Positions 22,629 to 33,226 of a DNA stretch of 64,000 nucleotides are shown here, one piece after another. The notes beneath the pieces were generated by a model that was not told the origin of the DNA, did no database searches, and saw nothing but the letters and a program-made list of their open reading frames with translations. The DNA is taken from the NCBI GenBank assembly GCA_009760855.2, contig WPIO01000007.1, positions 7,825,001 to 7,889,000 on the forward strand. The letters are read 5' to 3'. The stretch's first letter is position 1; the number at the start of each line of letters is the position of its first letter. Made by a program: the position numbers and the translations under genes. This DNA is from Cristatella mucedo. Lineage: Eukaryota > Bryozoa > Phylactolaemata > Cristatellidae.

Positions 22629-22825
22629 ATAATAATAATAATAATAGTACTATCTGATTTAACAGACTCTTTGTGTATAGCGACAGAAGAGCCTTTACAG
22701 CTATCACCACCGCTTGCAGTGGTGATAAAAGATTGCCCACCGCAGGATTCGAACCCACGACCTCCGAGCCGAGGTCGTGAAATGCAACCGCCTTACCCAG
22801 TGAGCCATTACGGCTCACCGTCCTT
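22629..22825 (-). mobile_element. SINE family 1, best-preserved copy
   Basis: On the minus strand it reads AATGGCTCACTGGGTAAGGC (A box), a CACGACCTC...GAGGTCGTG inverted repeat, GGGTTCGAATCCTGC (B box), then GGTGGTGATAGCTGTAAAGG, CTCTTCTGTCGCTATACAC and an (ATT)n tail at 22629-22645. It serves as the reference copy for the family. Confidence 0.88.
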
Positions 22826-23365
22826 TGCTGTCTACTGGCCCAGCTTGGACACGAAAGCATCGCCCAGCTTCAACATCAGCAGACCTGTTCCCAGCAGGCG
22901 TTTTAAAAGACCTGATTTGGTGCCGTTTTTTAACCTGTCCAGCTATCCTGCAGAGAGACATGCAAGTATATCAAAAGAGATTAGTTCATAGTGTTGCATG
23001 CTCTAGCTTTCCCATAACTATTCGGTCGGTCTTTTTGTCGATAGCTTCGTTGGGTTCAAATACCACGGTGCATTTAGAAATAGAGAAATGGCATCCTAGA
23101 AGAATACGAGGCTATCGGCTAGAACTCGAGGTAACCGCAGCAGCCCCTCAGCCTCGAAGGAAGTAAGAGAGCAGGCGTGGACTAGCTAAGGCGCTGCTAT
23201 TGCCGACAGTCGCACAGGGTCTGCCCCACTAGCTGCATGCACACATCCATTTCAGCAACCGTGAAGCTCTTTATCGGCACGCGCTCGACGTCGGCCTGCC
23301 GCAACCGGCTGTGTCGTGACTCGCTCTCCGGAGGCCTCCCACCCCACAAAGCAGCCTCGCATCAC

Positions 23366-23442
23366 CGACGGCCATTTTGTCCAACGGCCATCACCCGGGC
23401 AACTCCTGGAAGGTAATCTTGTGTCGGTGCCCACTGGCTCTC
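23366..23442 (-). CDS. Possible exon, basic/Trp-containing peptide
   Basis: The acceptor CTTCGTTTCCCAG and the donor CCGTCG|GTGATG define 77 bases. Read in phase 1, as the previous candidate exon requires, it gives EPVGTDTRLPSRSCPGDGRW and ends in phase 0. The alternative phase-0 frame (ESQWAPTQDYLPGVARVM) is also open and looks at least as protein-like, so the frame is unresolved. The surrounding 700 bases are GC-rich and open in several frames on both strands. Confidence 0.3.
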
Positions 23443-25913
23443 CTGGGAAACGAAGCTTGCCCTGTAGTCGGTCACACTCGGCAAAAGAGCTCGGCCGGTC
23501 TTGTCGGACGAGAAAAAAAGGCAGGCTCCGAATCGATCCGGTCACTCTGCCCCAGCGTGCAGTCCAGAGCTGTTGCCTGTGGCTGCACAAGCTTCGGAAG
23601 GCAAAATCGACCAGCACGCAGATAATGGCATAATGGATCTACGCCATTGCTGCCCAAAGGTCTCGTATTGACTGTCCGCTTTGCAATTTGACCGAGCTTT
23701 GCCGGCTTTGCAGCCGGCAAAGCTCGGCTGCGGTGACTCGGCGGGCACCCACGGGGACCCCCCTTCCGACTCGGTGACGGACGGACGCACAGCTGTCGGC
23801 CTTGACACCCTCGAATCGTTGTCGAGCCTCGCCGTTCGGCGCTTTCGCACGCTGGTGCCCCCACCCCACGCTTCCGGCTATCCTACTGGTTGTGGGCTCA
23901 AGCTCCAGCGAGTTGGTCATCCTTACTGCGGCGATTTGAGCTCCCGAATCAGACCACTGTGATCCAGAGCTTCTATTAACCTCGCTCGCGAGTCAACCGC
24001 TGGCCACACGCACAGCACCACTTGCTCAATGCCTTCTCTCTCGAATCGACTCTAGAGAGACGTATAGAAAGAAGAAGCAACTTTCGGTTAGATTTGACCC
24101 GCAAGCAATCAGCAACCTGAAGAGCACAGGCCACACATGAGCTGCTGCTGGTAGTCGACTTGAACTGACGGCATTAAAATTAAGATCCACATTTCACCCA
24201 ATTAATTCAGTGAGGTAACGTGAGTCCTTCTTGGTCTTGCCTGATTTTGGTTTCGGACTTGCAAACTCCACTGCCTACGCTCCGAATAATTCTCCAGTGG
24301 AATCACTACATCCCGACCCTACCACCGCCACGTAGGATGGTGGCAGGGACCAAACCTTCCCAGCTCTATTCCATAGCGGCCAAGGACTTATGCAGCCGCT
24401 TTGCTTTAATGGCACATTTGAGTTACCCGCCCCCTGACGTCGGCTCAAGCAGGAAGTGACCATCAGATGTACTGTCTGATCAATCGCCTCCAGGAACCCT
24501 TTGCTGAGCAAATGGCATACTTCTAACTCAATACGGATAATCAATGTTAAAATGCCTGCCGCCAGCCAGTAATCGAACACTTTCCCAGTAGACGACCTCG
24601 GAGCAGCATGGATAATGCAGGCACTTGCTTCGTACCTAGGGGTTGTGGCTGTAATTACTTCCTGCTCCAGTAAGGATAAGGCATGAAGCCACCAGGGTGG
24701 TCCTAATAGAATGAGGGGGGGGGAGGAAGCAGTGCCTCAGCACTGCTGGAGTACTGGCAAGCAATCAACAGAAGAGTACACAGAAGCTGCTCTGCAGCCA
24801 CTGGTGCTCCATTTGCACGGCTTGCCTCTTCAAAAAACTCCTAGCGCAAGCAGTATGAGGGGGGAGGGTGGGTGAAGATGAAGGAAGAGCTTGCTGAATC
24901 CTGTGATAAGCCAGGTGATTTCTGAGTTATCCTACGAAAGATGTGAGCAATTTAATGTGGCGGCTTTAACCAGGTAGGTGTCACAGATACAATTTGTCCC
25001 AGCAGGACAATATGATGAGCCTGCCTTGTATGTTCACTATTTCATGATGGACTAGCAGCGTTTGCCAGTCCGGATGCCGACTCAGAACCCGTGTGTCATG
25101 CCTAGCAGGGTAATGTAAACTGTAGGTACACTCAAGAGTCCAAACACGAGGGCACTGCCCACGTGAGCTGTCGCTCAACGCTAGCCTTCCGGGGCCCCAG
25201 TAGCACTGTGCCGCGCTGCTTCCGGCAGCTCTTTCAACACCAAGCCTGGCACAGAAGAGCAGAGTCCATGATGCCAGCTTTAGCTTTTAACTGGCTAGCT
25301 GCAGGGGGGGGTAACAAGAAGTCCCGGTCAGTTAGTCAGATAGGACAAGGGGCAGTCAGAGAGTGCAGAGAGTAGTCGAGTAAGAAGAGCAGCCCAAGGA
25401 GACCAGGGCAAAGAAAAATAAAGAACATCAGTGAAATAGCAGTCGTAAAGCAATTGCAGCCAATGCCAGATACCCCAGCTCGGCAGCAAGGGCCTGCTAG
25501 CTTACACCAACTCTGGAACAAAGCTACACAAAATCCGAAAGTGCAGCACCACAGCCCTAGCAATCGAGATGTCGAGGGCCAACGCCCACTCCTCCGACTG
25601 CAGCTAGCTAGCTAACTCCATGGCCAAGACCCGGACGGATGGTAAATAAGTGCGGGAGCAAGGTAACAAACTCGTCTGAGAATCAGAGGCGACACTTCGA
25701 GTAAGGTAGACTCAAAACTGACCGCTCGCAAGGCTCAAATAATGGCAGAAACTAGGCTAGCGGAAGGCTGCCTCCATGCCATGCCACCTAACATTTCTGC
25801 CAGTACTGCAATAGCTTCTACGCGATTGAGTGGCCCACTACGAGATTGAGAGATGAGTGAGTGAGCGAGCGAGAGATAGTTTGTGTGTGCGTGTACGTGA
25901 GCGCGTGCGTGCG

Positions 25914-25916
<3 letters not shown>

Positions 25917-26000
<84 letters not shown>
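25917..26000. repeat. (GA)n microsatellite
   Basis: About 42 uninterrupted GA units beginning 18 bases after the donor of the exon ending at 26019 (gene sense). Confidence 0.97.
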
Positions 26001-26004
<4 letters not shown>

Positions 26005-26018
26005 CCATCGTTGCTTAC

Positions 26019-26139
26019 CGGCGCTGGCTTTTCCATTGAGGACATCAGGGCTGCTTGCACATGCTTCAGCACCGTCGGGTGAAAGCTGCTGTGTAACGAT
26101 GCTGATGTCCTTGGGCAGTGCGACCGGCTGACGATGTGC
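26019..26139 (-). CDS. Probable exon next to a (GA)n tract
   Basis: The acceptor GATTTTTTGTTACTGCTTCAG and the donor GCCG|GTAAGC enclose 121 bases (phase 0 to 1). The translation includes AHRQPVALPKDISIVTQQLS and SPDVLNGKASAG. No domain is recognised; the composition suits a flexible linker. A second frame of the same exon (phase 2 to 0) is also open, so the reading frame depends on the neighbours. The intron that follows begins with the donor and runs, only 18 bases later, into an 84-base (GA)n tract read as (TC)n in the sense strand, an unusual placement for a 5' splice site. Confidence 0.5.
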
Positions 26140-26598
26140 CTGAAGCAGTAACAAAAAATCCGGTATCAGCTAGAGCCAGCCACAGCAGAAGCGGCATCGC
26201 CAGCAAGAGAGCAGAAGTGGGTCGGTCCTGGGGTGGGAGAGGGGGAAGATGTGTCAGCAGCCGACCGGACCGTATCCACAGGGAAAGCCGGCCCGGCCGG
26301 GCTGACTGGTGAGGCGCTGGCATCTTTGCAGCCAGCTTGCCAGCCAGCCAGCCTGCCGAATACCGCTGCCAAGGTCGAGGCTCTAACACTCACACCGGAA
26401 GTCAATGGCAAGTAAGCTGCAGCTGGGTGGGGGGAGCAGAGGGAAGCAGGCTAGGGAAAGGAGTGGAGGCAAAGGAGAGGAAGCAGAAGTTTGAGCTCTG
26501 ACAAGGCAGGTGCTCGTTCGAAGCCTTGGGGGGCATGATGGCAATCGCTTGGCCAGCACCGGCAGTGACTGCTCTGGGAGCCCGAGCTGGCCACTTAC

Positions 26599-26710
26599 CG
26601 GTAATGGCAAGGAAATGCAGTGGCTGCTGATTCTAATGATCCCATCGAGGCTGCTCAATGGCTCCAGATTGCATGACAGCTCTATAGCACCACTTATTAG
26701 AAAATTGATC
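26599..26710 (-). CDS. Probable exon, unknown domain
   Basis: The acceptor is preceded by GCTGCTGTCTGCCTGCCACTAG and the donor is a near-perfect CCG|GTAAGTGG. Only one frame is open across it (phase 2 in, phase 0 out), giving about 37 residues including [20 protein letters not shown]. No family is recognised. Its phase-0 end fits the start of the exon at 26139. An upstream exon that runs phase 0 to phase 2 is needed to join it to 30806 and was not found, so membership of the PDZ gene is inferred. A compound (TG)n(GA)n microsatellite starts about 50 bases upstream of the acceptor. Confidence 0.45.
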
Positions 26711-26759
26711 CTAGTGGCAGGCAGACAGCAGCTCCAGACAAGTGTGTGTACATGGGTGC

Positions 26760-26763
<4 letters not shown>

Positions 26764-26835
<72 letters not shown>

Positions 26836-26898
26836 TTGTGTGTGTGTGCGTTTGTGCGTGTGTGCGTGTGCGTGTGTGTGTGTGTGTGTGCGTCTGTG

Positions 26899-26901
<3 letters not shown>
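26764..26901. repeat. (TG)n microsatellite with variants
   Basis: More than 30 pure TG units followed by TG interspersed with CG and TT variants. Confidence 0.97.

Positions 26902-26979
<78 letters not shown>
26902..26979. repeat. (GA)n microsatellite
   Basis: About 39 GA units directly joined to the TG tract at 26764-26901, forming a compound (TG)n(GA)n of over 210 bases. Confidence 0.97.
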
Positions 26980-26982
<3 letters not shown>

Positions 26983-27658
26983 CACATAGTCAACGGTCAG
27001 TTCAGGCAGTCAACGACGACTCGGTTGAGAGGCCGGTGGGACACGGGTGCCGTCTACCACGATGAGCTGCAGCTTGCCTCCTATTCCTCCTCCTTCACGA
27101 AGCCCCCACCCCGGCAAGAGGCTGTGACTACCAATGGCCGGAGACTGAGGGCAGCAGCATGCCGGTTTGAGTGCAGGTGTAGACACAGACACCACTTAAT
27201 GAAAGAACCGCCCCCTCCAGCTTCAGACATCTGGACCAGGTCTTCTAGAGTTCTGGCTGGGCAGCCTTGCTTTCTCACGGCCTCGTTAGGCCCAACTTGT
27301 CGCCAGATAACTGTTGCTCGACAGCACAATGGCCACAGCATCCAACGACCAAGCCACTTCAGCTTTCATCTCTATAGCCTTTTTCTGCTTGCTATCAAAA
27401 GCGGACATTGTCCCGGCGATCTGAGAGAGGTGGCAGCACATGCCGAGGCCGGCCATGCGGCAGGGTGCTCAGGGCCGTCAGAGCTAGTGCTCTCACGTGG
27501 CAACTCTGGCCAGAACTCAGCATCAGCTTACAGAAACTAACATGGCTGGCAGAAACGCAAGAGCTGCATCAATCACAGCTATATACCTCACGCTCACGCA
27601 CGCACGAGCACACGCAGACATGCACACACGTGCAAACACACATACGCACGACATACGA

Positions 27659-27660
<2 letters not shown>

Positions 27661-27716
<56 letters not shown>
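27661..27716. repeat. (CA)n microsatellite
   Basis: About 27 CA units. Confidence 0.97.
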
Positions 27717-27717
<1 letters not shown>

Positions 27718-28439
27718 ACCCAATAGGTGCGCATGAGCAGGCATCAAGTCAGGAACAGGTGAACCACAACTGCGAAGCTTGTCACTCGTAAGCTTGTAAC
27801 TAACGTCACAAAACAGCCCAGCGTGGACCGAGCAAGAGAAAACAGCCCAGCGTGGACCGAGCAAGAACCAATCACCTGGCATACGTTAATTTTCCGGCTG
27901 TTACACACCCCCACAACAGGCTTGCATTAGCTAGAAAGAGCACAGTCAGCAAAACATGCAGTCGAGAGTATGATTAAAGACCATCAATGCCGCAAGTATC
28001 GGCTTTCTTATAAACCAAGAAACGTAATACTATGATATTTGAACTGCAAAAAAAGCTATCGGGCGACAGATTCGTGCTGCTACCACCTCGGTCGGTGTGC
28101 TTCAGACGCAAAGGCAGCCACTACAGTCGATGGCAAGACGGCCTGCTTCACTGGTCCGTTACAATGCATGACAAAGTGTGCGATACATCATAGTGAACAT
28201 CATACTACACACGTGTGCACGACACAGACGCACACAAGCAGGCAGGCACACACGTGCGTACACACTGTGCTCGAAAGGCTCACAATGTCCTCCAGAATAG
28301 CAGTACTTTGTTCCACTGTGCTGCTTTCGAATGCTAGTACAGGCTACAAAAATACAACATTGCTTTTTTGCTGCACTGTTAAAGGTAGTTTGCACTTCGT
28401 CAGATGTGCCTTTAAAAATTCTTCATTAAAGAACGTTAG

Positions 28440-28615
28440 GTTAATCAACAGCCTCAGTTGTATATCGGCAGGAGAGCCTTACCAGAAATCACCACCACTT
28501 GCAGTAGGCAATAAAGAATGGCCCACTTCGGGACTCAAACGCACGACCTGGGTATCAATGAGCGAGCACCTTACCCTTAGGCTAAGAACCGGGTTCACTA
28601 AGCCATCCGCTCTCG
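28440..28615 (-). mobile_element. SINE family 1 copy
   Basis: Minus strand: head near 28585-28615, B-box region CAGGTCGTGCGTTTGAGTCC (diverged), then TTTATTGCCTACTGCAAGTG and a tail ending near 28440. A plus-strand 223-codon open frame (28039-28710) runs antisense through it and is spurious. Confidence 0.7.
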
Positions 28616-28746
28616 GTATTTGGGCTTACTATCTTACTCCAGTTTTGCAGAGACTTTGGCAGTGCATTTTAGCATTGGCAAACCTGTCCCGCCATGCTTT
28701 TCAGGAATGAGCTAGTCCTCCATTGGAAAAGTTAGTCGAGAGTGAC

Positions 28747-28953
28747 CTATAACCGACAGTGCCTCTGTACTACCATCGTCCACATGCTTCTCAATATGCT
28801 TCTAGCAGTACTCTCTGAGATCTTCAGCAGCCTCGCGATTTCTCGGTTTGAATTGCCATATCCGCCCCGAAGCGACATCAAAACCGCTATAGTAGCTTTA
28901 GAAAGCTGTGCAACTGGGTGCATCTTCTGATCGTGTACCACACGTATCAACAT
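28747..28953 (-). pseudogene. Transposase-type helix-turn-helix fragment
   Basis: The minus strand encodes a 68-residue frame with GNSNREIARLLKISESTARS followed by ILR, a classical helix-turn-helix like that at the N terminus of Tc1/mariner and related transposases. No DDE catalytic part, terminal inverted repeat or second exon was found next to it, so it looks like a fragment or an isolated exon. A host homeodomain-like or Pax-like origin is less likely. Confidence 0.5.
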
Positions 28954-29239
28954 GGCATGGGCAGGCCCTACAGGTCAAGGGGACATCCGGTACCTTATCT
29001 CATCATTTGCCGAGGCATCCTCGTGAAGAACAGGCCAAAAATTGGTTCTATTGGATGGCTTCCGAGAGGGGAGGACTAGTCAAGTGAACATGCCTCCTTA
29101 TCTGCTTACATGGGAACCATTGACTCAGTTGCCGGCGAATGCAGTTACTCACTAGCCAAACATAGCAAAATGTGATTAAAGTCAAGATTGTATTTAAAGA
29201 TAGTTAAATTTAAGAATTAGTGCAGTTTATGACTTACAC

Positions 29240-30060
29240 GAAATTGGCATTAGCAACTACGAACTCACTCAGATCGATGCATCAGGTACATAAGAACTTT
29301 TGGACAGCAGCGTAGTAACAGAAAAGAGACGAGTCAAAGGCTCGAGGTTGTTCGAGGGGAAGGCCGAGAAGTTGCTGAAATATGTATGCCGGAACAAGGT
29401 ACTGGAGGGAATGTAAGAGTGAAAGGACCTCAGAGTCGATGCAATGCTTGGTGAAGAGCCAATGCATGTGAAGGGGAAGCTTAATGTGGAAGTGGTCACA
29501 TTCATTATAGACAAGCCTAGCTGCTGAAATCTATAACATTTGTCTTATTGTACAGGTCTTATTGCACAGGCTGGAACATCTGCAATAAGGGTTTAAGAAG
29601 TTTAGATGGCATATGTGCATGGACTAATTAGGCTGTGGTACGTTGCCTATGCACACTGTTCAGGAATGTCACGTGTTTATTATGTCTTAGCTTAGGGATT
29701 ATGGCTCAGCAATCCAGATCATTGAATTTGAGCTTGCAACAGGGAATTCTTTATTACACCCCACAGGCTTAGTGAGAGCTGCTATAGCTTTTCGGCGGCT
29801 TTCTCACGATGCTGCTAAATCAACCGATCTCAACTTCACTTTGACTGAAAGTAGGCAGACTTAACTGCAAACCTGACGTGGTCATCCTGGGAAAGGTCAT
29901 TTATGAACATGACGGTTGTATTCCACTGAGAGACTGCAAGATGCCGGCTGAGCCACAAAATGGCTTTCCACTTTCAGAGAGACACTGGGTGTGCTCACAA
30001 CTTTGAGTTCATCTTGCAGTCATTAAACACTGCAGCGCTATAGCAGTTATGCTTACGCGA
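29240..30060 (-). mobile_element. L2-like LINE, decayed, no tail
   Basis: Minus-strand reading gives HWLFTKHCIDSEVLSLLHSL (compare HWLPVKQRIDFKVLSLTFRS elsewhere) at 29370-29470. Matches continue at 29620-29660 and at 29850-29960 (AAAGTAGGCAGACTTAACTG, seen also near 1690). The 3' UTR and ATT tail are missing. Confidence 0.65.
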
Positions 30061-30184
30061 GATGATATGTGCTCAGGAAGAACTTGGCAATCAAATGCTG
30101 TCGGCTTTAGGCTGACGGCAGCTTTTTTTGGATTGCACATCTGTGTGAGAGTGCACAAGTCACTCATGCACCGGTTAGCATGCG

Positions 30185-30291
<107 letters not shown>

Positions 30292-30374
30292 CTGCATGCG
30301 TACTTGTACATAAGAACGACTGAATCTGAGTGCATATGAGCAAGCTGAGAAGGAGTCAGCAACAGCCACAGAGA

Positions 30375-30530
30375 AGGGCAGGGAGGGAGGGAGAGAGGAA
30401 GAGAGAGAGAGGAGAGAGAGGGGGAACAAAGAGGGGGAGAGCAAGAGGGGAGGGAGCGAGAAAGGGGAGTGAGAGGAGATGGGGAGCAAGATGGGAAGGA
30501 GAGGGAAGCTGAGACACGGGGAACGACCTA
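30375..30530. repeat. Purine-rich (G/A) tract
   Basis: About 150 bases of nearly pure G and A on the plus strand, such as GGGAGGGAGGGAGAGAGGAA. Possible triplex-forming sequence near the (TG)n tract. Confidence 0.85.
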
Positions 30531-30557
30531 GTGGCAGCTCTGCTTACAAGCTACCAG

Positions 30558-30710
30558 GGCATGCTGGATCTATTGCCAGTAATGTGCAGCAACACTGCCT
30601 GCCTGTCTGCTTTGCTTTGGATAATGCAGTATCCTGTGACCCCATTGCCAGAGTTTTAACAGGGGCTGGTACTCTTGGGGTCGCAAGCCTGCTGCCACAG
30701 ATGGATGACG
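30558..30710 (+). CDS. Candidate plus-strand exon
   Basis: An acceptor (CTTACAAGCTACCAG) and a perfect donor (GACG|GTAAGT) enclose 153 bases in phase 1 to 1. The translation includes AGSIASNVQQHCLPVCFALD and VLTGAGTLGVASLLPQMDDG, small-residue-rich and protein-like. No family is recognised. It is antisense to, and inside an intron of, the minus-strand gene model, so it would belong to another gene or be spurious. Confidence 0.3.
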
Positions 30711-30805
30711 GTAAGTAAATGCCACTCTACAGGCAGCCAGCACTTTGTATGCAGCTTTCGGCTCAAGGGGAATGAGAGGGAGGGGCTGGGGCCATCCATA
30801 AATAC

Positions 30806-30883
30806 CTGCTGCCCAGCCACCAGCACCAGTTCCAGTTCGTGGAACAGCACTCGCACGGCCGAGCTCAGCTCAGCAGAGCAAGG
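30806..30883 (-). CDS. Probable short exon, helical segment
   Basis: An acceptor (GGCTTGCCAG) and a good donor (CAGCAG|GTATTT) enclose 78 bases, phase 0 to phase 0, coding for 26 residues including AELSSAVRVLFHELELVLVA. The peptide is amphipathic and would form a helix. Phase 0 at its start agrees with the end of the exon at 35034. No domain family is recognised. Codon third positions are strongly G/C, like the other exons of the model. A candidate plus-strand exon lies about 100 bases away (30558-30710), so strand assignment here is not secure. Confidence 0.45.
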
Positions 30884-31529
30884 CTGGCAAGCCAGCATTG
30901 AGCATGGGCGGCCAGCTTTGCAGTCACTGGGCCCCCACCCCCAAAGTTCCGAGATGAGAGAGGGGGGATGCACGATAGCAAGATGCCAGTCTCCAGTCGG
31001 TCGGCAGGCAGGGTGGTGGTGTCGGTATCTGAGAGCCACCACTAGACCACTAGAAGTGAGTCCTACAGGACAAAAGAATGCAGTCCACGGTCATTAGCTG
31101 AGGAGTGGCATTTCATTTAGGCTTAAGCCCCTTCCCAAACAATTAATGCTGTTTGCGTGGCAGCCTAGTGCAAGCAAACCAGACTTTTATGAGCCACAAC
31201 AGTTACAAAATATTGTCGAGCCAGCAGGGTAAGCAGTGCAGCAGTTCGTCTGCCCCGAGCAGATTGGTGGTGGGGAGGGGGGGGGGAGAGGCAATGCTTT
31301 GTCACCGGGCAGTCTCTCGGCTGACCAAGGTCGTCAGCTACGCAGCTTAAGCCAAGCTACTCCTAGCTCACTGAGCTGACCATAGAATTATGTGCATTGC
31401 TCCTCGAGGCATTTATTATCTTTACTCCTTTTCGCCGGAGGCTCGGCACATCCCACGTTTTGCCAGATCGAGCCCATCCCATTTTTGGTCAGGATGGTGA
31501 ACAGCCTAGCCTGTACCAGACAGCTAATG

Positions 31530-31707
31530 AATAATAATATATTGCACTTGATAAAGCGCCCTCAGAGAACTTAATCTCTTTCTAGGCGCTTTACATTTGC
31601 TGCAAAGTGATACGCAATAGAATAGTAAGTAAAATCATGCTTGAAAAACAAACAAAATGAATAACATGGTTAGGGGTTACATGCACTGGGTCAGCATACA
31701 AATGTGA
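31530..31707 (-). mobile_element. L2-like LINE 3' end, young copy
   Basis: An (AAT)n tail is followed by TTGCACTTGATAAAGCGCCC and the 3' UTR up to AGCATACAAATGTG. It is nearly identical to 48685-48855: I count about two differences over roughly 165 bases. It is truncated within the 3' UTR. Confidence 0.88.
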
Positions 31708-32110
31708 AACAACAAATGAAACGGTGACACAGAATCGCACAGACAGTTGAATACCCTGAAATGCCACACTCGAGCAAAAGCTGAATTTAAACGGTTTAAC
31801 TTTAGTTGGACCGACCCTTTCAACGAGTGGAGGATACGTCATTGCCTCAGCTGGGCTAGGTAGAGCTCAGCCTAGTTTCCAAGACAATATTAAGCATATG
31901 TACATGCAATATGCCGTATACCGGCTGTAATATACGACCAAGTTGGACTTGCCATGCTGCTACCTTTGGGTGGAAGTTGGTAGACTATGCCAGCGTTAGG
32001 CAAGAAATAATTCCTTCATAGACAGGTACCATTGTGATGGGCAACGAAGCATGTGCTAGAAGACCCGAAAACTGATAACAAGAAAACCTATCGAAGCTCC
32101 TACTTGGACT

Positions 32111-32113
<3 letters not shown>

Positions 32114-32202
<89 letters not shown>
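32114..32202. repeat. (TC)n microsatellite
   Basis: About 44 TC units. Confidence 0.97.
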
Positions 32203-32206
<4 letters not shown>

Positions 32207-32284
32207 GCTTGCTCCCTCCCTCTCTCTTTCTCAGTAGCAATGTCTGAGATAACTACGGATGATTGATCTGCATCAGCAACATAA

Positions 32285-33010
32285 CAAATAATAATAATAA
32301 TAATGCATAAGATATAGCACCCTCTAAGAACTCAATCTCTCTCCAGCCACTTTACATTTGCTGCAAAGGAAGCACAATCGAATGGTTATGGTAGCATGCT
32401 CAATGACAATAAGAATGACGTGGTTGGGGGTCACATGCATAGCATGCACAGTGACAGCACACAAGCGCATAAAGGTCGAATCACATGGACCCACTAAATG
32501 CTGTGATAAATAGGTTTTTTAATGAGGTCAAGTCAGAGGATGTCGTGACACAGGGTCGAAAGTGAGTTCCAGGCTTTGGGCGCATACCAACTAAAGGCAC
32601 GGTCTGTCTCCGTAGGATTTTAGGTTCATACGAGATTTAGGTCAAAGATTAGATTCCGACAAGTGGGTGGTACGATGCTTAGCCCTGGTGGGGCAGTAGA
32701 TCTGATACGTAGGCTGGAGCCAAAGAATGAAGGACCCTAAAAGTGAGTGACAAAACCTCGAAGTCGATGAGTTGCTTGACTGGGAGCCAGTGCAGGTCGG
32801 TGAGAAGTGGTGAGATGTGGCAACTGTGATGCTCACGAAAGACAAGCCTAGCTGCAGAGTTTTGCATTAGCTGCAAGCACCTGATTGTACAGGCAAGAAG
32901 ACAAGCAAGAAGGGAGTTACAGAAGTCGAGACAGAATGTCACAAATGCATGGACTAATTTAGATGTGGTATCCCTGTCTAAACAAACCCGAATTTTAGCA
33001 ATGCTATGCA
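32285..33010 (-). mobile_element. L2-like LINE, 5'-truncated
   Basis: An (AAT)n tail at 32287 and 3' UTR are followed on the minus strand by a frame (32679-33038) reading LLTDLHWLPVKQLIDFEVLS and VLHSLAPAYVSDLLPHQ. A family-1 SINE directly abuts its 5' end. Confidence 0.82.
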
Positions 33011-33021
33011 AGCTTATGTAG

Positions 33022-33156
33022 CAGCCTTCCTTATACATATATGGGCAAAGGAGCCTTGATGGCTATCACCTTGAAGTGGACAATAAAGAATCACCCACTG
33101 CAGGACACGAGCCTACGACCTGGATCGTGAAGAGCAAGCAACTTAACACTCCTCGG
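33022..33156 (-). mobile_element. SINE family 1 copy with amplified head
   Basis: Minus strand B-box region AGGTCGTAGGCTCGTGTCC and tail AAGGTGATAGCCATCAAGGC are present. The head continues into five tandem 14-bp units at 33157-33226. Confidence 0.68.
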
Positions 33157-33226
33157 CTAAGACCCAGGGGCTAAGACCCAGGGGCTAAGACCCAGGGGCT
33201 AAGACCCAGGGGCTAAGACCCAGGGG
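33157..33226. repeat. 14-bp tandem repeat, five copies
   Basis: CTAAGACCCAGGGG repeated five times without mismatch, at the 5' head of the SINE at 33022-33156. Confidence 0.95.

Noticed and set aside
22700-22825. tRNA gene from A and B box matches
   Set aside because: The sequence does not fold as a full tRNA, has a long non-tRNA tail and recurs in many diverged copies; it is a SINE.
27025-27540. 171-codon plus-strand open frame and overlapping minus frames
   Set aside because: The GC-rich sequence is open in several frames; no splice pair or domain favoured any of them. A minus segment reading RTLEDLVQMSEAGGGGSFIK was considered as the missing PDZ-gene exon but lacks a good donor.
28039-28710. 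223-codon plus-strand open frame
   Set aside because: It has no recognisable domain, passes through CA-rich sequence and runs antisense through a SINE; it is a chance frame.
33157-33226. Tandem repeat as CRISPR array or satellite
   Set aside because: The five units are directly adjacent without spacers and lie at a SINE head.
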